Program-made: the position numbers and the translations under genes
The notes under the pieces: model-generated
Database searches by the model: none
Told to the model about the DNA's origin: nothing
The model's input: only the letters and a program-made list of their open reading frames with translations
Shown: positions 20,801 to 35,800 of the stretch, piece after piece
Position numbering within the stretch: position 1 is the first letter of the stretch
Layout of the letters: every line of letters begins with the position of its first letter
Assembly (NCBI RefSeq): GCF_028389875.1
Contig: NC_084678.1
Location: 15,406,899 to 15,470,898 of the forward strand
Reading direction: 5' to 3'
Length of the DNA stretch: 64,000 nucleotides
From: Rhea pennata
Taxonomy: Eukaryota > Chordata > Aves > Rheiformes > Rheidae

Positions 20801-23800
20801 TATTCTAAACACATAAACATGTCACTTCTAACCTCACTAAGGTATTCAAAACACCCGGAGACAGGATATGCTTTAGTGACAAATTTGGCCACACTTTGCA
20901 TGTTGATAAATCCTTTCCAAATGGTGTTGAGACGAGAGAGAAAGAGAGAAGTATCTCCATCTTGAGGTGAGCGTGACTCTGCAATACTGCAAAACAAATT
21001 CAAAATGAAAAGATTATAGAATATAGTCAGACTGCTCCCTTTTTTCTTCTTCTCTCCTTGTACTCATCCATTACTGTATTTTAAACAGGTAAATAAGAGA
21101 TTTTTTTACTCAATGCCCTGTCAATGTTTTCCATTAACTGCATATTAGTGAAAAACGTAAGGAACAACTGAAAATTAAATTACAGGTTCAGAGAGGCAAA
21201 AATGATGCTAAGAGATTTTTTTTAAAAAAAAAGTAGGCTAGAGTATAACTATTGTGATCCTGACTCTACAATAAACTAATCTGAATTATACACTTTCCAC
21301 TAAATCAATCAAAAACATACATCTGAAAAGATTCTCATGTTAAAGGATATGACATGAACAAAAATCTTTTAACTGCCATTTCATAAGCACGTATGCCACA
21401 ATATTTATTCTTCCGATTGTACACACAGAGAGTATGTAAGAAATCCATTTCTTTTCAATCTGATCAATTGGTTAAATTTGATTTATATTCATAAAGCCAG
21501 ATATAATAGCATTTTAATGCAGGATGAAAATCTGGAATACCTTTACACAATTGCTCACATACTCTCTATATATGAATATATAAAAAGAGTTTAAGGTCAA
21601 ATACTTTTATGTTTATGTATATGCTAACACACATTGTAGAATCCTTGCTGTTAATATATTCTGATGGAAAATTTTAACAACTAGAGAAGGTAAACAAGAA
21701 GATAATAAATTAAAAATCTGAGTAAGGTTACCTGAACTATGAAGTTGATCATGACTTTTGTTTTTGAGATGGGTGGACAGACACACACTCACACACATGC
21801 ACATCCCCACACATATGCACACGTGCATGCACACACACAGAGAACAACGCAAAGACTTTGAAGATAAGCACAATTGAGTAGTTTGGCTTACTATTAAATA
21901 TACGCACTTGATATTGGGTGATTGAGGAACTGCTAAGTATCTTGGATCTGGTGAGGAGGTTGGTTTTGTTAATATTGATTTGGGGACAGTCATGACTGGT
22001 TTTGGCATTTCCTGTTTTGCTTCCCCTACAGAAACTTTGTCAGATGCAGGACGCAGTGCTGAAGTCGTAATACCAGAGGAGCCACTCATTGCTGTCCTAG
22101 GGTCTCTGCCAGAAACTGTTACAGTTGTGACAACGCCTCCAGCGCAAGTGGCAGGAAAAGCGGAGGCCTCTTCAGATAAAGAATCTGTATTGTTGTGGCC
22201 CTGTGTTGCAGGAACGTAAGTTTTTTCTAGGCTTGACGGGGAAATGGTTTCTGTTACAGATCCAACTTCAGGTTCCACTGTGTTTTCAGAGACTGCCTCT
22301 TTGGCTGGCTCTGCTGTTGCTGTAGAACTTTCATGCTTTGGCTGAACTTCTGGTTTTGATTTTGACTCCACCTTTTTAACAGGAGCCATTAGTTTTGCCT
22401 TCTTTGGTGGTGGTTCATCTTCAGATGCTGAAATCTGACCTATAAATTAATTTAAAATATTTTTGATTATTATTTGTTTTAGTGATTAAATAGTGATGAA
22501 AGAAACAGACAGTCAAGGCCCTTAACACAACAATTCTTTTACTTTGCACAGTCAGCACCATAGATACCTGTACAGATTTTGCAGTTCAGGTCAAAAAGAT
22601 GGGCTCGATGTTGACTTGTTGTATCCTTCAACATACTGCTAAAAACATCTAGAGAAGGAGCATTGTTTAAATCCGGTGCAGTTCGGGCTGAGTCTTGCTG
22701 CTCCTGAAAGTGAGCACACACACAAAAACACATTCCAGTTGATCACTAATTTCAACCATAATAAAATACTTCAGAAACTGTTACTAACTTTCGTTCTTTA
22801 GAGTAAAATTCTTGCAAAACCACTTTCTCATTTGAGAAGCATTTTTAAAAAACAGTATGAAATTTTGAAACATTATTTCTCCTGTGTCATTGGTAAAAGC
22901 ATGCACGTGATATAAAGTGTTTTATTAACATAATTAACATTTGACTTCCTTTCATTCTACTATGTTCTAAAGTAGATACTATTGTGTTAAATATTTGTCC
23001 AGCACACTGAACTGCAGTATTTTTGTTTCAGAGAAGGGGGGTGGGGAGCAAAAAGCTCAGCTAATAGTCAGAAATAACAAGTTTTCTCTGTAAATTGAGA
23101 ACAAGGTCTGATAAATACATAGCATCTGTTTTTGTAGAAGTATATGTGGTATATGCCCATTATTTGTTTGTTGTGCTCCTTCAAACTAAAAGAAAAATGC
23201 TCATAGCATACCTTCTGTTACCCTACAGTTTGTTGAAACAATCTGCAATGCTGATAAAAACATGAGGTTCTTAGTTACCATTTCTCTCTCTTGAGGTCTT
23301 TATGCTCAAGCAATTCCTAATACTTACGTCAGAATCAGACACTGGTGGAGAATCTTCCATATTCACATCTGGCATATTTTCCTGTTTTACAACCGATTTC
23401 TTGATTTCTTGAGATTTATTTCTCGACTCCATCATCTGAGAGAAAGAAAATAAAAAAAAAATGGTAAAAAAAATTCCACATATTTACTCTATAGTATTAC
23501 CATGCACTTTGTTATCCATTATCTTCATATCTGCTGGGGCTGGAGGAAGAGTCTGGTCACTGAAAATTATTAGCATTTGATTAGAAAGAAAATGGTGATA
23601 AGGATTATTAAACTCACCATTAATGCATATCTAAGAACATGCTAGAAAACTGTATTACTTACTGCTTTGGATGGCTTTTCTTTCCATACAGATAGTTCTT
23701 TAGACAGAAGTTCTTCTGGTTTCAATCTCACTAGCTTTGACAGTGAAATTTCCTGACGAAGAACACGATGAAAAAGTCCCTGAAAACACAGCAGAGTTTG

Positions 23801-26800
23801 TTGCTATGCTGAAGAGTACCTGCTTATATAACTAATAAGATTGCAAAACAGTCAAATCTCTTCCAATTTCTTAATTCGCTATCAAAAACACTAACTAATT
23901 ATAAGCAAAGATGAAAAGGTGTAGCAACCAGAAAACAAAAATCAAATCTGTATCTATTACTATAAATAACTGCATAGGAATTCCAGAAACTGAACAGCCA
24001 TTCCTGTTTCATATCTATTCTAGGAATTAAAGAAAGAACACAATTTCAAGTCTTCTCTAGTCATTTTTCATCTGCACTGCCTTCCTTCTTTTTCTTTTAA
24101 AGGATAAACATGATTATGTACATAGAGATAACATCCAGCACATGCTACAGAATGCCACAGGAGGAGAAGCAAGTAAAATCTTCATTTGTTTTAAAAATAC
24201 CATTCTGCAAATAAATATTTCAGACAAAAAGTCCAAACTTAATAAACGATCCACCTAAAGTAGATCTTGAATTCTCACTAGATATTTTTTTTGCAAGATA
24301 TTAATAGCTTTGGAATAATCTTTTATAGTAAAATTCCTAAATCTGTATTTTAGAAACTTTAAATGTTGAGGTTGGTTTGACAGACATCATTAAAAAACAG
24401 AAATATGTTTAAGCATATGTTTAGTTTTAAAAGGAAATTCCAAACCTGATTTTTTGGGTCCTTGAGATTGAACATGATGCTACGGTATTTACTCTTGTAT
24501 CGGTTGTCCGTAACTTGAAACAAATTGAACATTTCCTTTTCAATATTGAGTGCTACTTTCCCTACTTCACTCTCTGTCATGACCAGATCATCACTGTCAT
24601 TGACCCTGTTTAAAAACAAACAAAAACACCCCCATGTTATTATTTCACTAGGTAAAGCACTATCCCATAATTTCAACTATACAAATTGTAGATAAAACAC
24701 CCATAAAACCAAATTAAATGGGGCTACTTATTTACATTCACTATGTGTTTAATCTTGGGACACTCAGAACTTTTTTTTTTTTTTTTTTTTTTTGAAAAAA
24801 CTACACTGTCACTAGTTTCACCAGCACTATATAGTAAAGGTTTAAACAACGTATTTTTTTTCCTCTACTAACGTCATCTATTTATTTATTTATTAATAAT
24901 AGTTAGCGAACCTTTGAAATCACATGACGTTTTACCTACACCAATGGCTAGATTGCAGCCTGAAGGCCAAGCTAAACATTTCAGAGCTGGTCCATAAAAA
25001 TCACCAAGATGACAGTAGAGGCCAGACAAAAGGTACATCACTTTGCAGAGAAAGGAGCTAACTGAGGTGCCTCTTGAACTCAGTGAGGACCCACAGTCTC
25101 CTTTAAGAGACATCTCAAAGCTAAATTCTATCTTAGGACCTTAAGCTAGGAACTACAGCAACTTCTCTCTACTGTCCAGAGGTGGCCATGGAAAACAGCC
25201 TTTATGAACTGATGTCAGCCTTTACCACTACTCCTACTCATGGCACTGAAATTAGGAGCTTTTCTGTCATGAACTTCATAGGGTGCCTCAACAGTTAAGC
25301 TTCAATCCTAGATTCCCCACTGTGAATCGCGTTTCCAATTGAGAGAGAATACCAGAGTACACTGATCAACAGTAAGCCTTGAAGGCTGCCAATAGCTTTA
25401 ACAGAATTGGAGGGCACTTTGTGTTTTGACTTTTAGCTGTACAGTTGTCCGCTGATGAGAATTCTTTTTCTATTTTATGAAGGCAGAGGTGGGGGAATCT
25501 GTACCTCAGTGAGCCTTTGACACTTCTACTGCGATACTCTACTATGTTCCCTGTAACATCTACACCTCCCAACACTGCCATCACTAGATTATAAATTTGG
25601 GAGTACCTATAATATATATGCTTCTATGCTGTGATTTAACTCTTCAAACTGTAACTGCCTTGATATGATCGGGACAGGGAGGTTTGTTTGTAAGTGACAC
25701 ATGGACAATTATTTTGCATCAGCATTTTTTTATGAACTTGAAATGCCAGATATTACATTCACAGCGTAAGTTCAACACCTCAGTATCCCTTGTCAAGAAA
25801 TAGAACTGTTCAGTCTAAACATTTATTTCTAGTGGTAGCTTCCTGTATAAAAATAAGTGTTTTTAGTTCCCACCTCTTCCATAAAATTTCTTTGAGGGAC
25901 CGTCGAATATTTTGTCGAATCTGAGAGTTAGGTTGTGACTGGCTAGGGCTAGCTGATGCTTTTACTTGACCACTTCCAGCTGCAGTAGAAGAAATGGAAG
26001 ACAGTGAAGGCTTTCTGAGTCCTCCACCCAAGCTGGAAGATGTAGCTGGTTTTTTGGAAACTGATGAAGTATGAGAGAGAGATGAATGTTTTGAAGAAAC
26101 ACTGCCTGACGAAGGCCAAGCTTTCTTCGGAATTACGCCTTTGAAACTTCCAGCAGAAGGTTTAACTGGGTGCTTAGTTACTGGTGTGCTAGAAAAGGAT
26201 GAGGACTTCTTTGGAGTAAGAGTTTTGGTGAGGGAAGATGTCTGTTTCTCCATTGTAGATGCTGAAGTTACAGCTTTCTTCGATCCCGGTGTAGGTTCTG
26301 CTGCTTTATCTTCATTCTTCTTCTCTTCCTTTTGAGCTGTTAAAATAAAGAAGAAAATACAGTACTAAAGGCTTAATGCTGATGTTTTAGTTATTTAACA
26401 TCACTGTTATGAATGAATAATTATAATAGAGCAGTTGCCACTTACTTAAATAGTAAATGATATCCTGTTAATGATGGCTAGGTACCAATCTATAAAGAAA
26501 AGCTATGGAATAACATCTTCAGAGAATAGATATCAAGTAGAAATTTAAGCCATTTACTTTCACTAGCTTTTTAAGTAGCAATTTTAAAACTGGTTCACAT
26601 AATTTTTCAGAAGAAATTCATATTTGATCCTTCAAAAAGTTACCGCTTCTCCAAAGCTAACTGAAAAGTTGAAAATAGCTTCACTTCAGCAATATAAGTT
26701 GAAAAAATTATTCAAAAGCTATGCAAGAAAACTGAAAAAGGCACCACCTTCAAAGATTCTTGAGTGAGGTTTCAGGACTTCAAAAACTTTTTTTTCTTTT

Positions 26801-29800
26801 AATAATGCAGCTCATCTTAAATTTAAAGAGAAAAAAATTCTCATAGCAACTTACAGAACCTGTTTATTACAACAGCTGAGGTGTCTTCGTTCAGACAATG
26901 AAGATCCGTGTATTTGAGCTAGAATTAGTATCTGACTCAGGCTCAGCATTAAAGTTTAAAGACATCCTTTTCCCTAGACTTTTTGTTTCAAAGAGCAAGC
27001 AAAAAGAACTAAGGTATGTAGCACAGAAGTTGCCTAAAAAACATTTAGCAAAGCCCTCAATCTAATTTTCAGAGCCAGCGATTACTAGCATGAATCACAC
27101 TGATGATATTGCTATAAACCATTATTAGAACTTCATATTCAGTTCCTAGCTAAACTCTAGATTAATCATTATAATCATTGCTCAGACTGTGGCCACCTAA
27201 TTCGCATTATTTTCAAACCACCCCATTCGCAAGATCCAAATTTGCCATTTAAATCAAACATTTTTTCTAACATTAATTGGATAACAGTTGCATGTAATAT
27301 ACAAAAAAAGTACAGAGAACGGGATGGAGTTCTACTTGCACAGGACTTTACTGATTTCTTTAAACTGCTTTTCATCTGTCCACCTTCTGGTGCTTATAGG
27401 AACAATTTAGTATAGCCAAGCAAAAAAAAAAAAAACCCTGAAACAAAACAAAAACAGAACAAAAAAACCCAACAGATCAATTCTACTTTGGCTTATCAGA
27501 AATATCACTTGCAAGATACTAAAACAAAGTCACAATGGGCTAACACTAACACAGATTTATCATTACAGTTTAAATAAGAAAGGATTGTGAGGGAGATTAC
27601 TAGGAATCACTCCTGATATATAATTTTTTAAATCAGAAAAGCCAAATTTTAAGCTTCTATTTCTCTCAAATCTATAGAAAACTACTGGCCAGTTAACATG
27701 TGAATTTTCTACCTGATAACTTTTTCAAACAATGAAGATTTGCAAATGAAAGCATTAATCTAGATGTCCCAATAGCAAAATTCAATGTATTTCCTGGAAA
27801 GGAATTTAACTTTAGAAAAGTTACTGAATTCTCTCTCTTCAGCTTCCAGATCTGCTGCAATCATAGCACAAATTATTAGGAAGCATCTTAAGTGTCCAAT
27901 CTTTTTATATCTTTTCTGAAATAGATTTACAGGGGAACCAGGTAGAAAGCACCCCTACTAAGCCTGAATCAAAAAACCTCAGAAATTTAGCCCAAGTATT
28001 CAATGGAAATGTGCACGCTTCTCAAAAGGGGAAGATTTAGAATGTTTAAGAGACATAATATGAATATTCCCTCATGGGCATACATTGCCAGGTTAAACCA
28101 TCTTTCCCCTAGGTAAAGTTCCAGTGTATCTGGAATGCCTGCATATATGTTCAGAAGGAAGAATGCTTACATTAAAAGAAAAAAAAAAAAAAAAAAAGAA
28201 AGAAAGAAAGAAAGAAAGAAAAGAAACACACACCACACACACACCACAGCTCAGAGCTCCATTAAATTGATTAAACTGTGTCCTATTACTAGGATACAGA
28301 AACTGCTACTAAGATGAACTGAGGAGCAATGCTCTACCTGAACTTCTGTAGGGCTAAGTTTGAGGGTGTGTAGTGAACTTCTACTGGAACACAAAGAGAA
28401 GAACCCAGAAGAGTAACAAACACTATAAATTTATCCTGTTTTTTTGTCTAAAATTATATTCCAAGTGGACATTTTCCTGAATTTTTCTGAATGAGATTAA
28501 AGTGAAACAACTGATATAATACATTAAATAATTACAAAGAATTTCAAGATTTTGCCATGAAGTAGAATAAAATGATTTTTCTCACACTATTCCCACACTC
28601 CTCTCTAGATACAGCTCTTGGTTACTATCAGAGATTGAACACCGAGCTAGAGACATCTTCAGTGTAATGCATAGAGATTCCTCTCATTTCTTCCCCCTCC
28701 CCGAAGTCTACCACTAACACTGTATTATTTGTCAGGATGTTTTTTTCCAATAATGCAGAGATACTGTTTCTAAGAATAAAAATGCTGGGAAGAGAGACCA
28801 GGAACTATTTCTGTTGTTCTGACTTGGTCAAATTGGGCACCCTGAAACTTAACAGAGGCAAAAAGTCAAAGTACTTTGAGTTAATAGTTTTGAGTGGACA
28901 GAAAATTAAATATCCAAAACCTCCATTCTCTTTCGTGGTTTATTGGATAACAGATTTTTATCTTTTCAGTCAGGTAGGACAGAAGCACTTTTCTGTGACT
29001 CACTACAAAAGGGAAGGATGGCACATCTCTGGTTTCAAAATGCCAACAGTAAAATTGAGTCCTCAGTGCTAAAACATTTAGCTCTTTTGGTTTGCAGAAG
29101 TAGTATGAAATTCTAAAGTTAAATTTAATCCTCCATTCTGTATCTTTTTAGTGATTAGTTCAAAGTACTTCATCAGTAAAACTAAAAATAGGATAAATGT
29201 GGTATATATTAACAAGATAGTCATAACAAAAGCCTATGTTACAAGCAACAGTTAAATTATAGTAAGAATATGTTAAGAAAAAAATAAGGGGGAAAAAAGA
29301 GGTACAAACAGAAACACAGCTAGAGGTTCCTACTTCTGCCAAAGCAGAGCAGAATCAGTAACAGTCTAAGACAAAAGATGCAGAAGCATCCGTTATTCTA
29401 CAAGTTGGCCTTATGACTACTTAGAAAGGCATGTAGTTCTACATTTCAGTAGTCAATAGAAAACATGAAAATATTTGATAAGCTTCATTAAAGTTTAACA
29501 ATTCAGTAAACTACAGTAACATCCTATACCAGCTAAAATTGTCTATCTGGTAGTACTTGTTGATTACAGAACTTGGCATTTTTTTTCTGCAGTTCAGGCT
29601 TTGTATACTAATGACTAATTCAATCATACACAGGTTATTCAAGGTCTCAAAAAGAGTATGAACTATTTTCTCAAACTTACAGGGTATCACACTATGATAT
29701 TTGGAGGACTGAGTCAAATGGTGTACATTATTTTGACAAAGCATCAAGGGCTTTGAAACCCTACGTGTGCACATAACCTTTTATATCAGCAGACAAACTC

Positions 29801-32800
29801 AATCTTAAAAGAAATTCATTATCTTAATTTGACAGTGGGCCTGCAAAACTTTTGCCCCACCACGTTTTTGTTTTTACTGACAGGGATTAGTCTTCTGCCA
29901 GATCATCCAGCTGAACCATCTCTCTCTGTTGTTGCATGGGTCTTAGGTGCAAAGCATGGGAAGCTAGGAGCACACAGCCAAACCTGGGGAAGGAGCAGGA
30001 TTGCCTCTTCTGGTGGCAGCTTGCTATTTGATTGACCTGGCTACAATGTGAAACCACACCCCAAGTCTCACACCATCTTCTGACAAATAAAACTGTGGTA
30101 AGTGTGTGTACTTTTCTCAGGGAGCAAAATGCCAGCCGCACATGTGGAACTTAATTTCAGAATAGAGGTTACAGTTGGTCAGCAAACTGATGAGACATGT
30201 AACAGAACAGGTATTGTCTCAGAGTGGAAGTTTGAGGTCATTTTGCGCATGCTGTTCATGAACGACTGTAAGGGAAGACGCAGTCAATGCCTCCTACACA
30301 TATTGGCCATTGTATTTTATACTGTGATGCTTCCAGCTCTTTCAGTGCTAGCTCCAGTGTACTGATGATAAAAACTCTCAAATACATTTTAAAATAAAAG
30401 CATAAAGACATCTCTAGAATGTTACATTTATCCAGCCTAAAAGAATAGGGATAGTTTCACCACAGAAGATAGATCAGTGCTAGGAGGAGGCACCTGGTGT
30501 TTCTATTCCAGCACTTCTGAACATGTAGATACACCTCCCCTCGCTTGATGTCAGGAACAGTAATAATGTGCGAAGAAATGCCACTTCCCCTACTTTGTCC
30601 TGGGCACAACTTATGAAGAGGACAGCAAAAGGATTCTTACTGACTGAAAAGAGGCACATGCTAAAGACTGAGAGGTACAGTTGGAGCTACTAAGTCAGCT
30701 CCTCTCCAGAGACCCACAGATGAATCCTTAGGCAGAAATAACCACCATCCTTGTGGAGCTTAAGAAATAGCATTACTATAATATGTCCACAACAAGCTTA
30801 AGTCTGATCTCTCCCACTAGACATCAGATGGCTACAGAACCCTTCCCCTAAGGAAATTCCAATTTAAAGCCAAGTCAAATATTACAGCACGAAGGAAAGA
30901 GTGAAATTCCGTAAGTGGAAGACAACCTAACTGCAACATTGTCTACTGTTACAGTGTCAGCTTTTTGGATGCGTGTTAGTAAAATAAACTTCACTTTCAT
31001 GGGACTCAACATTAATGTTTCAGCATTGTAATATGGTTGTTGAGGCTTGAGGATCATTTTCACAGCATAGCACCATTCACTTTTGTGTGAAGGACTTGGA
31101 GGATGCATTCATATCAACAAGCCTCACCTATACTGAGAGGTGTTTTGCACCACCACCATGAAAATTATCAGAATGAAACTGTTCTTCCTAGGAACTCTCA
31201 AAAATATGTCTAGATAGCATGTAACTCTGTTCTGGTTCTTCCCTCATTCCCTCCCACATCGTCTCCCTTACTTTGGAATAGCAGCTTTAGAAAATTATTC
31301 TCCCCCCCTCCCCCCACCAAGCACCCCACAAAATAATCTCAATTTAAACTATTTCATTTGTGAGGGGTTATTTTGCTGGTGACATCACCTAGCTATTGCA
31401 CTTCTTAAACACCTGAATAAAAAGTGTGCTATTCTTGTTGCTATGCTTGAAGTTTTCTGAATTATAGTCCTGTAAGCTCATTTTTTGCTCTAGTTAATGC
31501 TGAAAGTTTTAAGATGTGCTGTAGATAAGCTGTATGCAGTTATATGCAAAATCTGTTCTGCAATGATGAGTGTTGGGCACAATCTTTTTCAAAACATCTT
31601 TGCAATGAGAAATTAAATATTGCAACTAATAGTTCAGAACACTATTAAAGATTGTGAAAAATGTCTTGCAGTCATGCAAGTTGATTGTTATATACTACTA
31701 ATTATGAGAAGTTTAACCAGAGAATTAAGAAACTTAGCATAAGGCTATTAATAGATCAGAACTATTGCCTCTGGTATCTAATACTCTCAAAGTTTCCCTG
31801 GGTCACTCTCCCCCTTGCTTGTCTACACTTTCTGTATTTTTTTTTTCATGCTAAAAGATCTCTTAAGGAAGTGTGCATGACGGGCAGGGGGGACAGGGAA
31901 CAGGTTGATGGGTGCATCTTCAGCTTGCATAGCACTTTTGACAGTGTGCACATTTACATAACTGAGTGTGGTATTACTAATCTTAACAGTTCAGAAGCTC
32001 TAACCTTTCAGGTTAATGAACATTTACAAGACTGACACATGAAAACTGCTGAAGCATGTTGGTATTCTACAAATACTTTGATTCTCCTTTCTCCCTTGCC
32101 AAAATATTTCAAATGAACACATTGCATACACATTCTTGTGGCAGCAACAAAGTTGTAGTCAATTACTATTCAGTAATTTGAGCAGTAATTTTGGTAAAAA
32201 TCTACAATATGAACAATAAAATCTAAGTGGAGTATAGCAACTAGTGATCTACCTTTTAAAGTGGATCACTTACTACACTTAAAAGGATTAGGTGCCCTTT
32301 TCAAAAAAGAAAGAAATCTATGGATTAGATTAGAGGGAGCAAATTCACTACACTAGCATAGTTCTGCTGCTTTTAAAAAGCAAAGATATGGATTAGAAGG
32401 TACCCCTATGCAAAGGCTAGAGCTGAGTAATGTGTATTTTGAAAAGAGCTAACCTCCAAGGAAAGCAAACAGCACTGGCCTTTAAGGTCACCTAAACCCT
32501 GTAAGGGTCTGATACGAATACAGGAGTATTCTGACAGGACTGACAGAACCAGTAATTATTTTGAAATCACAAAAAATAACCAGCACTTTGAGTGTCACTC
32601 AAGAACTGGCTAGCAGACTGTACTGTGGAGTTTCATGTGGTCCTGCTGCTCCATCTTGCTCAGAAGTAGGTAGCTGCACTGTCAGCTTCTCTGTGCAACT
32701 GCTTCAGCGTGCTGCAGCTGTCCAGCCTGAACGTTACAGAAGGTGAGGTCAGCCCATTCTGACATGTATCACATAGTAGAAAAGGACAACCTTTTTGCTT

Positions 32801-35800
32801 GGAGAAGAAGAAATATAGCAATATGTTTGCCAGTATTGAAAATTTAGGAACAGCAGTTCTCTTTGGAAGAACTGTTTAAACAAAGGATGGGCAGGATGCC
32901 TCAGCTAAACGTAAAACGTCAGGGTTTTGTAACAGCATCCCTTTGCCACTCAACCTCAGGCGGTCTCATATGGAGTTACATGACGCAGCTGTGGTATGAC
33001 CACTTTCTGCATGACGACTAGCGAAAGGAATAATCAACAGCTGAACTAACTCTCCCACCCCAATGCAGAGGCTGTTACAGAACTCTCAGCCAAGAGTTTT
33101 TAGAAGTGAAACCTGACAATGCATCATCTGATTAAAAACTGAACAAAAACATGGGTGAGCTGGTGCTTTAGATGTCAGTTATAAAGCACTCCACAATGGG
33201 AAGTTACTTACCAGTTCAGAGAAGTTCCTCAAGAGTAGCCTTTGCATAGTCTCAGTGCTGGGATGCATGCCTGACATCTCAGAGCCTCACACTTGTCGAA
33301 GAGCCAAGCCTGTTAGGTGCCACTGAAGCACCCTCTTGTGGCACTGAGCATTCAGTGCCCAAGGCTGTGAAGGTGAGGTGCAGTTCGAAACCGCTTCAAC
33401 TCCGTGGCCATTCAACTGTTGCTTTCCCGAAGCCTGTTTTTGCCAGTCTTTTTGTCATTTCTCACAAAGACAGTTTAGCATTAGTTCTAAATCATTCAAG
33501 AATGTTTAACTGTTTTTGGATAGATTTCAATGTTAGTTCTCACTACTAATTGTCTATGTAACAACTTGTAGATCTGGGTCAGTTTCCATTTTCGAGACCA
33601 AATAAAACTTTATTATTAAAAACTATTATTTAAGACGTGTGCCTCCTGCCCTATTGCTTCCCTTAAAAAGCCTCTATCAGTTCTAATCTACACCACAGTA
33701 AGCAACTCATAATTAAGCTGCATTGTGTGCGCTAAGTCTTTATATTCAGGCACACAGAGAAAGTAAATTTGGTTTTAAAGTTAATTAAGAAACCTCCAGA
33801 CAACAGCCTTTCCTACAGTGGTAATTTGTTTGCATTCAAGTCAACACTGTAGCAATGCTCACGCAAATCTGTAGCACAAATAGGAAAAGCTTCTTCTGTT
33901 TTAAACTACACGACACTATAGTAATTTATCTTATCTACATTAGGTAACTACATCTTTGGCAGCTATTCCCCTCCTGAGTGAAACAGTGGCAGTGTCCACC
34001 ATAATAAAACAGGCTCCTTATTTTTCAGAACCATTTCTGGATATCATCATTCCTTGCAGGGACTGGCCATCTTCAGGTTCCAAGTTCAGTACAGCTCGGA
34101 CACAGTGAACCGTCAGCACCAAGATCAGCAGCAAAACTTGACTCCAAAGGACAAGAGTTCACCTCAAAAAACCCCTTTTATTTGGGGACTAGCAGAGAAA
34201 GACCTTTTTCACTGGCTATGCAGGCAAGTGAGCAATTTCAGAGAACTAAAGTAATATTAGTAAAAGAAAGCAAAACAGCAATAGAGGGTGGTGAGTCTTT
34301 TTTAATCAAACTTTCATCACTTTCAGTTTCAACGACAAGAGGTAAACCACCCTAAAAGCCATACTGCATTCAAAAATTGTACCAGATTTCTCCCCTCCCC
34401 ATCCCTTCCCCTCTGAAGGGTTCCTCATACTGGAGCCAAATCCCCATCATGACAAGAGCGCTGGCTTTTTGTTGTCCAAGCACCACAGGGGTGGTAGGTG
34501 CTTGAAACACAATATATGAAATGTGCTAGGAGGAGGGACCAGCTTTCCTAACCCAAGACACATGGCAAGTATCTTCATGTGGCTGAGCCACAGGACACAT
34601 GTAACATACCTGTAGAGCAGAGAAGGGGAGCTCCAGTAGTTCACAGGCAGATGATAATCGCTCCCCAAGGATCCCACTGCTCCTTTTAATAGGCTGGGTC
34701 CCAGGGGATGTTGGCTCCAGCAGCCACTATCGGTCTACCTTATTGCACAGCCAGGCTTCTGGTCACCCAGCATGGCCCCCTGCCACTCTCGTTCAGCACT
34801 GGAGCTGCACTAGCCAGCCACTCCTGTGCTATACTCTTTCCAAAGGCAGGTCTCCCATGTGAATTTTTCAGAAGCTCTGGCAGGGTCACCTTAGGTATTC
34901 TGACCATCATTTGGTCCCTCAGCAGCCTTTTTGAAAACTGTCCTTACGCAGAATTAAGTCTAGATCTAAATATATAGCAATAATGTGCCACAGAAAATTG
35001 CTAATGATATAAAATACATAGTTCCTTTTATTCCCCCAGGTACTAGTCAGCGCTTAGTATCTCTTAGTATAGGTCCACTTTGCAGACTACAGCATAAAGC
35101 AAAGATACCACAGCTTTCAAGGATCTGTTTCAGGTTTTAGTTACAGCAGTATGGAACTCAGCACAAGCTAGTTTATCCTGTGGGGGAGTACTCCAGCTAA
35201 AATAAAGGCATCTGGTTCAACTACAATCAATCTTTGCAGACAAGTATATTCAACAGTTAAGAAAAACTCTTCAGTTTAGGTTGAATACTTTTCTAACTGT
35301 TATGTTGAACCAATACCAGCGTGTCCATACACACTGCTCTCAATTTAAGAGTCACAATTTAAGATGGCAGTAATCTTGCCTGAAAGAAGCATTAACGAGG
35401 CACCAGGCTGTGTGCAGAAATGGCCTTAGTTTTTCTTTTCACAGTAGTATTTACAGCTTTAAACTTTCATTCTCTCATTCCTACTCTCATCTACATCCTG
35501 AGCCATAACTCTTTCGGTCTTTAGTACACCATATTTTTCTCATGTACTCTTTATAGTGGTGTACTGCCTGTTTTCCCTACCTTAGGGCTCTATTATTAAA
35601 AAAAAAAAAAAGAAAAAAATCACAAAAGAAAAACTACATAAATGATGCAGGCTATAGGCTATAATCCATTTTTGTAAACACATCACATTTTCTGATCACA
35701 GGCTCACGTGGTTAACTGTATTCCCTTGACAAAGCCTCCAAATTTTGTTATAGGTGTGTAGTAACAAAGCAGCCCAGGTGCCCTTTATACTGGAATCATG

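Noticed and set aside
22440..22567. Intron L-M with donor gtatct considered as a minor (U12-type) intron
   Set aside because: The donor lacks the GTATCCTT core and there is no TCCTTAAC-like branch site near the acceptor, so an ordinary intron fits better.
33355..33625. Plus-strand frame of 64 codons followed by AATAAA at about 33,601, considered as an antisense gene
   Set aside because: There is no upstream promoter or splice context I can support and no homology; AATAAA is common in AT-rich DNA.
34708..34977. An 89-codon plus-strand open frame in a GC-richer patch of the 15 kb intron
   Set aside because: No recognisable protein family and no transcript signals. The patch may be an old repeat, but I could not identify one.
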